This document shows positions 1 through 5,917 of a stretch of 5,997 nt of DNA, piece after piece. Below the pieces are notes generated by a model. That model was not told the origin of the DNA and did no database searches. It worked only from the letters and a program-made list of their open reading frames with translations. A program made the position numbers and the translations under genes. How positions within the stretch are numbered: position 1 is the stretch's first letter; the number at the start of each line of letters is the position of its first letter. Source of the DNA: Candidatus Sumerlaeota bacterium (lineage in GTDB: Bacteria; Sumerlaeota; Sumerlaeia; JADFCT01). The stretch is taken from contig JAPLSP010000466.1 of NCBI GenBank assembly GCA_026398575.1, forward strand, positions 1-5,997. Direction: 5' to 3'.

Positions 1-36
1 GCAGCAAGCAACCGCACTCCAAATGCTGGCGCCGCT
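1..36. repeat. Right edge of a dispersed inverted-repeat element
   Basis: Bases 16-32 (actccaaatgctggcgc) match the right outer arm of the element at 3648-3664 at 16 of 17 positions. Bases 1-9 (gcagcaagc) match its right inner arm at 3603-3611 at 8 of 9. The order inner arm, gap, outer arm is the same in both places, so this is very probably the truncated right half of a second copy whose left half lies outside the window. Here the gap between the arms is 6 nt, whereas it is 36 nt in the internal copy. Confidence 0.55.
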
Positions 37-121
37 TCTGACTGCAATTCTTTCGTCCCTTGGGCAAAATTGCGTGATCATAATTCTGAATCGAAACACT
101 AAGGAGAGGATCGGCACTGCC

Positions 122-262
122 CTGGGAGCGCGGGCGTCCTCGCCCGCAACGCGCGCCATGGCGGCATAGCTTAAATATCAAGGAAGATGAGGCCGCATTA
201 GCGAGTGAGGACACCATAACGAGCTAGAACGCTAAGGCGGGCGAGGACGCCCGCGCTCCCAG
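122..262. repeat. Inverted repeat with self-palindromic arms
   Basis: Bases 122-147 and 237-262 are perfect reverse complements over 26 bp, separated by 89 bp. Each arm is also a hairpin on its own: gcgggcg (130-136), loop tcct, cgcccgc (141-147), and gcgggcg (237-243), loop agga, cgcccgc (248-254). There is no ORF, no T-run after either stem and no obvious target duplication. The layout resembles REP/BIME pairs or a small non-autonomous element. From memory, GC-rich repeats of this general look are frequent between genes in planctomycete-like candidate phyla, but I cannot verify a family name. Confidence 0.75.
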
Positions 263-274
263 CAAATCGCGTGC

Positions 275-302
275 TTGACTCTCGCCTGACCCCGCTCATA
301 AT
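275..302 (+). promoter_or_regulatory. Possible sigma-70 type promoter upstream of the first gene
   Basis: TTGACT (275-280) and CATAAT (297-302) are separated by 16 bp, and each hexamer matches the bacterial consensus at 5 of 6 positions. This would start transcription about 50 nt before the ATG at 362. A perfect TATAAT at 336-341 is an alternative -10 but has only a poor -35 (ttatga, 313-318). Whether this phylum uses the classical consensus is assumed. Confidence 0.35.
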
Positions 303-361
303 TGTGCCTGATTTATGAAGCATGGTGAAGCGGCATATAATGCAATCTGAGAAACTGTATC

Positions 362-1288
362 ATGCCTGATTCTGAGAAGCCGCTGCCGCAGCCCTCGCCG
401 CCGCAGCGTCCGCTGATCGGCGCCTGGTTGGATTGGCTGATTCTGGCGATTTTATATGTAGCGCCGGTAATTTCCTTATCAAGAGCTGTTCTTCAATATT
501 TTACTTATGAAAAAGTTATTGAGCGCGAGCAGTATCTGGCGGACTGGCCAATTTTTGGATCTATTTGGGCTATAGAGTTGATTTTATTTTTGACGGCCTT
601 TATCGGCTTCCGACGCCGAACGCTCCGGAATGGCTGCCTGGCGGGGCTGATTGCTTATGGCGCCACGCTTGTTGTTTATGAACCGATCGCGATCCTAAGC
701 CTGTTGATGCTTATAGCGATGTTCTTTTACAGGATGGATGCGGGTTTCAGATATGGGCCGGCCCAGATTTCTATCGTGTTCATGTTTGTCTTAATCGCTT
801 TTTTGATCGCTTTGCCGAACGGTCTTGGCGATCATGATCGGTCGCCAAGATCTAGCGCTATTGCTGACATGCGCGCGCTAGCTGGAGCGCTGGAAGCATA
901 TCACGTTGATCACAATTCCTATCCTCCATGCGCAATCTTTGACAACACAACTTCTATCTGCCGCTTTCGTCAGGAGATGCCATCATTCGCGCGCGATGCG
1001 AACGGAGGATATCCTTTGACATCGCCCATTGCATACTTCGGTTTAGGGTTGCCAAGGGATAAATTCTCTTATGTGGATGAGAATCGCACTTATGCATATT
1101 GGACCAAGGGAGACGGCTGGATTCTCATCAGCCCTGGTCCCGATTATGTTTTCGATCTGACAAGGCAGACGCTCGAAAGACTCTATGACCCGACAATTCC
1201 GCAGCCGACCGGGGCGCTGATTGTATATAGCTATGATCCGACCAATGGCTCCGCAAGCGGAGGAGATATATTTCGAGTTAAGCAGTGA
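362..1288 (+). CDS. Polytopic membrane protein with C-terminal pseudopilin-like domain
   Basis: A 308-residue protein. The N-terminus is proline-rich (residues 7-17) and is followed by hydrophobic segments at about 22-39, 63-83, 93-122 (long, possibly two passes) and 136-152. From about residue 150 it reads like a type II/IV pseudopilin: ALPNGLG, then SSAIADMRALAGALEAYHVD (164-183), HNSYPP, a loop around C190/C200, YPLTSPIAYFGLGLPRD, GWILISPGPD (252-261) and a closing YDPTNGSASGGDI (291-303). These pieces match the style of GspG-like pseudopilins common in these phyla. The prepilin peptidase motif (G/A-F-T-L-x-E) is absent; the last membrane segment stands where the pilin helix should be. It is therefore probably a membrane-anchored relative rather than a fibre subunit. 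The start is not well fixed: only a weak GAGA precedes the ATG by 9 nt. The 5' half is more AT-rich than the neighbouring genes. No precise function can be assigned. Confidence 0.8.
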   Translation: MPDSEKPLPQPSPPQRPLIGAWLDWLILAILYVAPVISLSRAVLQYFTYEKVIEREQYLADWPIFGSIWAIELILFLTAFIGFRRRTLRNGCLAGLIAYGATLVVYEPIAILSLLMLIAMFFYRMDAGFRYGPAQISIVFMFVLIAFLIALPNGLGDHDRSPRSSAIADMRALAGALEAYHVDHNSYPPCAIFDNTTSICRFRQEMPSFARDANGGYPLTSPIAYFGLGLPRDKFSYVDENRTYAYWTKGDGWILISPGPDYVFDLTRQTLERLYDPTIPQPTGALIVYSYDPTNGSASGGDIFRVKQ

Positions 1289-1320
1289 TTGCGTGATAGC
1301 GACTCGCTCAACACATCAAA

Positions 1321-1325
1321 AGGAG
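1321..1325 (+). promoter_or_regulatory. Shine-Dalgarno that decides the dehydrogenase start
   Basis: AGGAG lies 9 nt before the ATG at 1335 but only 3 nt before the in-frame ATG at 1329, so 1335 is the better start. The reading frame also stays open upstream to an ATG at 1221 inside the preceding gene. That start has no such site and would bury the Tat signal in the middle of the protein. Confidence 0.7.
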
Positions 1326-1334
1326 ATCATGCCC

Positions 1335-2712
1335 ATGTCTTTGGAAAATCTGTCCCGCCGCAGGATGATCAAGGCCGGTGTTGCGGCCGCTGCTGTTCCG
1401 GCGCTGTTTCATATCGTGCCGCGGTATGTTCTTGGACAAGGCCAGACGCCGCCGTCGGAAAAATTGAATATCGCGGGGATCGGCGTTGGGGGGCAGGGGT
1501 TCAATGATCTGAAGAATTTTGAGAAAGATCACAATATCGTGGCGCTGTGCGACGTGGACGACAACCACGCCGGTCATGCTTATAAGCAATGGCCCAAGGC
1601 GCAAAAGCATAAGGACTTCCGCAAGATGCTTGACGCACAGAAGGATATTGACGCCGTCGTCATCGCCACGCCGGACCATCTGCATTGCGTGATTTCGATG
1701 TGGGCGATGAAACTTGGGAAGCACGTCTATTGCGAAAAGCCGATGGCGCATACGGTGGCCGAGGCGCGCCTGATGGCCAAGGCCGCCGCCGCGATGCCCA
1801 AGGTCGCCACGCAGATGGGCAACCAGGGCAACGCCGGCGAAGGCGTGCGGCTGATTCAGGAATGGATCGAAGACGGCGCAATCGGCGCGGTGCGCAACGT
1901 GCACGCCTGGACGAACAAACCGGTCTGGCCGCAGGGGATCGAGCGTCCGAAGGAGACGCCGCCCGTTCCCGATGGGCTGGATTGGGACCTCTGGCTCGGG
2001 CCGGCGCCGCAGCGGCCTTACAATCCCCGCGTATCTTCCATTCACTTGGCGCGGATGGTGGGATTTCGGCTCGTGCGTCATCGGCGACATGGCCTGCCAC
2101 GTCCTCAACAATCCCTGGCGCGCATTAAACTTGGGATCGCCCACCAGCGTCGAAGCCTATCCCTGCAAGTGCACGAAGGAAACCGGGCCGCTGGCTTCAA
2201 TGATCTATTTCGATTTCCCCGCGCGCGGAGCCACGCCGCCGGTTCGCATCACCTGGTACGACGGAGGCATCATGCCGCCGCGCCCGGATGAATACGACGC
2301 CAACCTGCGCATGGGCGACAACGAAGGCTGCATCTTCGCGGGCGAGACGGGCAAGATCACCTGCTGCTGCTACGGCGGCAGTCCGCGCATCATCCCCGAA
2401 TCCAAACGCAAGGAATATAAGGACAGCGAGAAGGGCAAGGCCGCCCCGCGCATTCCGCGTTCGTCCGGCCACCACGCCGAATGGATCGCCGCGTGCAAAG
2501 GCGGCCCGAAGGCCGGCTCGCACTTCGAGCACGCCGCCGTCCTGACCGAATTCGTGCAACTCGGCAACGTCGCAATCCGCTACTCCGCGACGATTAAGGA
2601 AAATGGCCGCCCCGTCAAACTCCTCTGGGACGCGCAGGCCGGCAAGATTACCAACATCCCGGAAGCCAATCAGTTTTTGCAGATGGAGTATCGCAAGGGA
2701 TGGGAAATCTGA
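1335..2712 (+). CDS. Tat-exported Gfo/Idh/MocA family oxidoreductase, frameshifted
   Basis: Read across one frameshift this is a full-length NAD(P)-dependent dehydrogenase of about 458 residues, the usual size for the Tat-signal branch of the family. Visible parts are the twin-arginine signal SRRRMIK (7-13) with a hydrophobic stretch, the Rossmann nucleotide loop GIGVGGQG (48-55), CDVDD (72-76), IATPDHLH (110-117) and the EKP motif (134-136), whose lysine is catalytic in the family. After the shift come the substrate-domain motifs WRGWWDFGS and GDMACHVLN, and the typical ending EYRKGWEI. The family oxidises or otherwise transforms sugars, inositols and related compounds; the substrate cannot be read from sequence. 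Export through Tat means the protein folds with cofactor in the cytoplasm. An extra C in the CCCC run at 2025-2028 moves the frame after residue 231. Uncorrected gene calling would give two pieces, about 1335-2291 and 1972-2712. It starts 46 nt after the previous gene, so co-transcription is possible. Confidence 0.88.
2025..2028 (+). other. Frameshift point in the dehydrogenase gene
   Basis: Up to 2027 the coding frame reads RPYNP. The family sequence then continues in the next frame from 2029 as AYLPFTWRGWWDFG. Removing one C from the CCCC run restores an uninterrupted protein. An error in a homopolymer, or a recent inactivating mutation, are the simplest explanations, since both flanking parts are well conserved. 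Confidence 0.85.
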
Positions 2713-2788
2713 TCTGGCATCATGATAATGACAGTTGACTTGCCGCCGCACCATTGCGCATTGTTTGCAGCAAGGTTAGCAAAAAGCC

Positions 2789-2805
2789 TATAATCGGAGC
2801 AGGAG
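2789..2805 (+). promoter_or_regulatory. -10-like box and ribosome site before the dockerin-like gene
   Basis: A perfect TATAAT occupies 2789-2794, and a purine-rich GGAGCAGGAG follows at 2796-2805. The GGAG at 2796-2799 sits 7 nt before the ATG at 2807, a normal spacing; the later AGGAG touches the start and is less likely to serve. No good -35 exists at the right distance (best tttgca, 2764-2769, spacing 19), and a start site here would leave almost no leader. The ribosome site is therefore surer than the promoter. Confidence 0.35.
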
Positions 2806-2806
2806 C

Positions 2807-3484
2807 ATGGGACCTTATCGCAAGTGGAGTGAGCACATTTCGGATATGATCTTTATAGCCGCAGTGGCAATGAGCGCCTTGTCTTTTAGCGCTTATGCGC
2901 AACAAACCAATATTGATCCTTCCCATGCCGGAAATATTAACGGCTATGGCGCCAATATCGGCTGGGTCAATCTGCAGGGCGATGTCACGAGCGGCGTTGT
3001 CGTCAGGCCCACCTATGTTTCGGGATGGGCCTGGAGCGCCAACGTGGGATGGATTTGCCTGGGCGCCGCGCCGGCCAATGGCAGGCGATATGCGAACGAC
3101 TCCGCGACGGATTTCGGCGTCAATAATGACGGGCATGGCGGGCTGTCCGGATATGCCTGGGGGAGCAATATCGGATGGATCGCGTTCGATACTTCGGCGG
3201 CGCCTGGCGGCGGGGCGCGAGTTTCGATCAATTCCGCGACCGGAAATTTCGAAGGCTTTGCCTGGAGCGCCAATTGCGGATGGATCGCCTTCGAGGGCGT
3301 TCCGGCGCAATCCGTCGCTGCAACGGACACATCCGTCGTAACGGCGCAGAACGCCATCGCCGCACTGCGTGATTATTTATGCGGGCGCTCCGCCTTGCCG
3401 CAGGCCCTGCGCGATATCGCAGACTTCAACAGCGACGGGCGCATAGACGTCGCGGATATTCTTTTGCTCGTGCTGGCTCAGTGA
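2807..3484 (+). CDS. Secreted GxAWxxNxGWI-repeat protein with dockerin-type EF-hand
   Basis: A 225-residue exported protein. Residues 1-31 are a Sec signal peptide (basic RK at 5-6, hydrophobic 14-28, cleavage after SAYA before QQ). The middle carries four related repeats: GYGANIGWVNL (46-56), GWAWSANVGWICL (73-85), GYAWGSNIGWIAF (115-127) and GFAWSANCGWIAF (150-162), with spacers of 16, 29 and 22 residues. The tail, from about 174, resembles a type I dockerin. It has a helix (VVTAQNAIAALRDYL), then a canonical calcium loop DFNSDGRIDVAD (206-217) and a second helix. Classical dockerins have two such calcium loops; only one is recognisable here. Dockerins bind cohesins and tether proteins to surface or extracellular complexes; in these phyla many end lone secreted proteins with no known cellulosome. 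The repeat may form a beta-structured surface domain, but its function is unknown. No catalytic motif is seen. The start at 2807 fits the GGAG site 7 nt before it. Confidence 0.85.
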   Translation: MGPYRKWSEHISDMIFIAAVAMSALSFSAYAQQTNIDPSHAGNINGYGANIGWVNLQGDVTSGVVVRPTYVSGWAWSANVGWICLGAAPANGRRYANDSATDFGVNNDGHGGLSGYAWGSNIGWIAFDTSAAPGGGARVSINSATGNFEGFAWSANCGWIAFEGVPAQSVAATDTSVVTAQNAIAALRDYLCGRSALPQALRDIADFNSDGRIDVADILLLVLAQ

Positions 3485-3529
3485 GATCCGTGGTATGAAA
3501 GAAAGAGAAGATTAATGCAGATAGGGACA

Positions 3530-3664
3530 GCGCCAGCTTTTGGAGTAAGGTGGCTTGCCGCCTTCTTTTGGGCGATTCAATGGCCTTGGCGCAAAAAAGA
3601 AGGCGGCAAGCGGGAGTTCGCAGCGGAGCGAGAATCTCCGCTCTTATACTCCAAAAGCTGGCGC
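3530..3664. repeat. 135-bp nested inverted-repeat element
   Basis: Outer arms at 3530-3546 (gcgccagcttttggagt) and 3648-3664 are perfect 17-bp reverse complements. Inner arms at 3553-3569 (gcttgccgccttctttt) and 3595-3611 are another perfect 17-bp pair. A third small hairpin, agcggag/ctccgct, sits on the right side at 3622-3642. The element has no coding content and no T-run directly after it, and I found no target-site duplication. It fills most of the gap between two secreted-protein genes. As RNA it could fold into a long imperfect hairpin that might protect or separate the transcripts. Part of a second copy is at 1-36. Confidence 0.8.
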
Positions 3665-3708
3665 AAGCTTCAAATGCATTACATTACCATTGTGCAAAAT
3701 ATTTTTTC

Positions 3709-3714
3709 AAGGAG
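3709..3714 (+). promoter_or_regulatory. Shine-Dalgarno for the beta-helix gene
   Basis: AAGGAG lies 7 nt before the ATG at 3722, directly upstream of a clean signal peptide. The reading frame is open further upstream to 3515, but that extension only translates the inverted repeat, so 3722 is the true start. The AT-rich stretch at 3696-3707 just before the site could contain promoter elements, but none is clear. Confidence 0.8.
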
Positions 3715-3721
3715 AACAGTC

Positions 3722-4801
3722 ATGACGTATCATCGCTCCATCGCAATGAGTTTCGCGGGTTCCATCCTGCTGCTGTCACTCTGCGCCTCCGCCGCGTTGG
3801 CGCAAGGGCCGCTCACGCCGCCAGGGCCGCCGCTGCCGACGATGAAATCGCTGGATGAAATTTATGCCCAGGTGGCGGACGGAACCTCCAACAGCCGCGC
3901 ACTGCTCGCGAGTTCCGAGCCGCGCGTCCCTGTCACCTCGGACACCACGCCGGGCGACGCGACTTCCATGTATATCATTTCCCAGCCTGGCTCGTATTAT
4001 TTGCGGTCGAATATCATGGGCGTGGCGGGTATGAATGGCATCAAAATTACGACGGGCAATGTCTCGCTGGATTTAAGCGGCTTTGCCGTTCAAGGCGTCG
4101 AAGGCGTCCTCAGCGGCATTTACGCCCCTGTTGATAATCTGACCATCGTCAACGGCGTCGTCTCCGGCTGGAATCCTTATGGAATTTATGCGGGCAATGG
4201 TTGCCGCATCGAAGGAATCAAGGCGAATAAAAATGGTTTTGCCGGCATCTACACCGGCGCGTATTGTGTGGTCCGTCAGTGCCAAGCCAGACAGAATACG
4301 TACCCCGGAATCAGCGTGGGCAATGGATCCTATGTCGGCGAATGTACTAGCTACGATAATGGCGGCACGGGCATCAGTTGGACTGGCCCTTGCGTGATCG
4401 CGCGCAATACATGCACCTATAATGCGTATGGAATAAACCAAGGCTCCGGCGGCGGCGCGCTTATATCCGAAAATACCTGCTATTATAATACCGGGCATGG
4501 AATTTCCGTCGTTGCCTATAATCTTATCATCAAAAATAATTGCAGCAACAACGGCACGGATTCGGGCTCAACCGGCGCGGGAATTGACCTCCGGATGTCA
4601 TCGAACTGCGTCGACGGCAATCTTTGCATCAGCAATGAGGTTGGGATTCAATCCGGCGCGAACAATAAAAATCTCGTCATCCGAAACATGGTTGGCTCCA
4701 ATTCCGTCGCCGATTTTCAGATAGGGAGCGGCAATCATCTCGCGCCGGCGGTGACCGTGGGCACGGCGACAAATCCGTTCTCGAATCTGCTGATGAACTG
4801 A
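3722..4801 (+). CDS. Secreted right-handed parallel beta-helix repeat protein
   Basis: A 359-residue exported protein. Residues 1-27 form a Sec signal peptide (hydrophobic 11-26, cleavage ALA before QG), followed by a proline-rich linker (30-39) and the segment PTMKSLDEIY (39-48). A conserved lead-in, ISQPGSYYLRSNI (86-98), opens the helix. About nine or ten coils of roughly 20-25 residues follow, with repeated phrases such as NVSLDLSGFAV, GIYAPVDNLTIVNG, GIYAGNGCRIEGI and GISVVAYNLIIKNN. The recurrent G-I/N-x-C positions are those that stack in parallel beta-helices. The end, ATNPFSNLLMN, matches the common ATxPFxN tail of this protein style. Parallel beta-helix proteins include pectin lyases and other polysaccharide-acting enzymes, but no catalytic set is recognisable, so a surface or adhesive role is equally possible. 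The gene is preceded by the nested repeat and followed closely by the hydrolase gene. Confidence 0.88.
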   Translation: MTYHRSIAMSFAGSILLLSLCASAALAQGPLTPPGPPLPTMKSLDEIYAQVADGTSNSRALLASSEPRVPVTSDTTPGDATSMYIISQPGSYYLRSNIMGVAGMNGIKITTGNVSLDLSGFAVQGVEGVLSGIYAPVDNLTIVNGVVSGWNPYGIYAGNGCRIEGIKANKNGFAGIYTGAYCVVRQCQARQNTYPGISVGNGSYVGECTSYDNGGTGISWTGPCVIARNTCTYNAYGINQGSGGGALISENTCYYNTGHGISVVAYNLIIKNNCSNNGTDSGSTGAGIDLRMSSNCVDGNLCISNEVGIQSGANNKNLVIRNMVGSNSVADFQIGSGNHLAPAVTVGTATNPFSNLLMN

Positions 4802-4827
4802 TGATGAGCAAGCGGCATCTGATGGCC

Positions 4828-4878
4828 CAAGGACTCAAGGACAGCAAGGACAACAAGGACGGCAAGGATCCCAAGGAA
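4828..4878 (+). repeat. Degenerate 9-bp tandem repeat of CAAGGAC
   Basis: Six CAAGGA units begin at 4828, 4836, 4845, 4854, 4863 and 4872, with a strict 9-nt period from the second onward. The first four end CAAGGAC, the fifth CAAGGAT and the last CAAGGAA. The last unit, AAGGAA (4873-4878), lies 7 nt before the ATG at 4886 and acts as its Shine-Dalgarno. In the frame starting at 4801 the tract would encode a KDS/KDN/KDG run, but that frame only shadows the hydrolase afterwards. Confidence 0.75.
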
Positions 4879-4885
4879 GCCCAAA

Positions 4886-5917
4886 ATGCAAATGGCGACT
4901 TATTTCAGGCGAGGTTTGCTTTGCACGTTGGTTTTGCTGCCCATTGGAGGCGCGCTGATGACGGGAGGCAGGGCGCCGATGGCTCAGCCGAAAGTGAAGA
5001 GCGAAACCACAACAGCGGGATTGCCGGTTTTCCATCACAAGGGGATCGCGCTCGACTACAAGGATTTGAAATACAATCCCTGCAACGACGTCATCATCCC
5101 CAGCGTGGTTCCAACCGCGCCTTATATCCAGAAACCTCTGGGGCGATATTACATGTATTACGCTCCCCACAACGCGCCGGGCGGGATATGCCTGGCTTAT
5201 GCAGACAACCTGGAAGGCCCTTGGAAGGAATACGAGAGCAATCCGTTCATCGGCAAGGATTGGGCGCCGCACTACAAGGTTTCGCACGTCTCCGGGCCTC
5301 ATGCGATCTGGAACGAGGAAGAGAAAAAATTGTTTCTCTATTATCACGGCGAGAATGACATCACACGGCTGGCGTCCTCGACCGACGGCATTCATTTCCA
5401 ATATGAAGGCGTTGCGATCACCACGAAGGCGTTCCCCGCAGTCAGCGAGGCTTCGTATGCGCGCGTCTTCCGCTACACGCTGCCCGGCAAGGACAATCGC
5501 TACATCATGCTGCTGATGGGGAACAACAAAAACACGCGGCGCATCTATATGGCCACATCTAAGGACGGGCGCAAATGGGAACCGCGACAAGAGCCGCTGA
5601 TCAGCCCCCCACCAGGATGCGGCCAAGTTGCGCAGGCATGGTACCTGCCATGGCGCGGCAAACATTATCTGATCTATCACGCGCATCCCGGCACGCAGGT
5701 CCAATGCGCCGACCTGCACATCAGCGAGGTGGACCCGTCGTTCGAGAAAGCGACCTACATCGGATTATACTACTCCCGCGCCGCCGTCTCGCCCAAGAAT
5801 GAAGCCCAGATGAGCCCCTGCCTCATTGAGGAAAACGGCAAGCTGTACCTGTACACCAACATCGGCCCGCGCCTGAATCAAAAAATCGCCGTGGCAAGTT
5901 CGGAGTCCCATCTTTAG
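4886..5917 (+). CDS. Secreted GH43-like five-bladed propeller glycosidase
   Basis: A 343-residue exported protein, of normal length for a single-domain five-bladed propeller hydrolase. The N-terminal signal has RR at 8-9, a hydrophobic core at 10-26 and a likely cleavage near PMA before QPK (33/34). Blade-like repeats follow: a start of blade 1 at KYNPCNDVIIPSVV (62-75), YYMYYAPHN and CLAYADNLEGPW (102-113), SGPHAIWNEEEKKLFLYYHG (136-155), LASSTDGIHFQYEG, SEASYARVFRY (187-197), MATSKDGRKWEP, HYLIYHAHPG and KLYLYTNIG. The alternation of Y-rich strands with S/A-x-D-G-x-x-W/F turns is typical of GH43, GH32 and GH117-type folds. D68 and E188 are candidate catalytic acids by position only. The substrate is unknown; such enzymes remove arabinose, xylose, galactose or related units. 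The start at 4886 is supported by AAGGAA 7 nt upstream. The last five sense codons and the stop lie inside the repeat at 5899-5933, so the C-terminus may have been altered by it. Confidence 0.85.
   Translation: MQMATYFRRGLLCTLVLLPIGGALMTGGRAPMAQPKVKSETTTAGLPVFHHKGIALDYKDLKYNPCNDVIIPSVVPTAPYIQKPLGRYYMYYAPHNAPGGICLAYADNLEGPWKEYESNPFIGKDWAPHYKVSHVSGPHAIWNEEEKKLFLYYHGENDITRLASSTDGIHFQYEGVAITTKAFPAVSEASYARVFRYTLPGKDNRYIMLLMGNNKNTRRIYMATSKDGRKWEPRQEPLISPPPGCGQVAQAWYLPWRGKHYLIYHAHPGTQVQCADLHISEVDPSFEKATYIGLYYSRAAVSPKNEAQMSPCLIEENGKLYLYTNIGPRLNQKIAVASSESHL

Larger units (their letters stand above)
1..361. other. Non-coding leader region with repeats and promoter
   Basis: No convincing gene is visible on either strand in this stretch. 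It contains the partial repeat at 1-36, the inverted repeat at 122-262 and promoter-like hexamers at 275-302 and 336-341, each listed separately where supported. The remainder (about 37-121 and 148-236) shows no recognisable element. An upstream gene may end before the window begins. Confidence 0.6.

Noticed and set aside
1221..1334. Longer N-terminus for the dehydrogenase starting at 1221
   Set aside because: It overlaps the end of the previous gene and places the Tat signal internally; a good AGGAG directs the start at 1335.
1308..2144. 278-codon open frame on the minus strand
   Set aside because: It lies opposite the conserved dehydrogenase coding strand, has no family resemblance and reflects GC-rich codon composition.
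2735..2750. Remnant of the nested repeat before the dockerin-like gene
   Set aside because: Only CTTGCCGCC (9 bp) is shared with the inner arm at 3554-3562, too short to support a call.
2720..3310. 196-codon minus-strand frame opposite the dockerin-like gene
   Set aside because: It mirrors the repeated coding sequence on the other strand and has no recognisable domain.
3530..3720. Rho-independent terminator
   Set aside because: The stems are strong, but the only T-run (3702-3707) is about 38 nt beyond the right arm and is next to the ribosome site of the next gene.
3515..3721. N-terminal extension of the beta-helix protein from 3515
   Set aside because: The extension translates the inverted repeat, and the signal peptide with its ribosome site begins at 3722.
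4801..5358. 185-codon frame beginning MMSKRHL with a KDx repeat
   Set aside because: After the tandem repeat it only reads the hydrolase gene out of frame. The overlap of its ATG with the preceding stop is tempting but no ribosome site precedes it.
4835..5719. 294-codon minus-strand frame opposite the hydrolase
   Set aside because: It is antisense to a clearly recognisable exported propeller protein and has no motif of its own.
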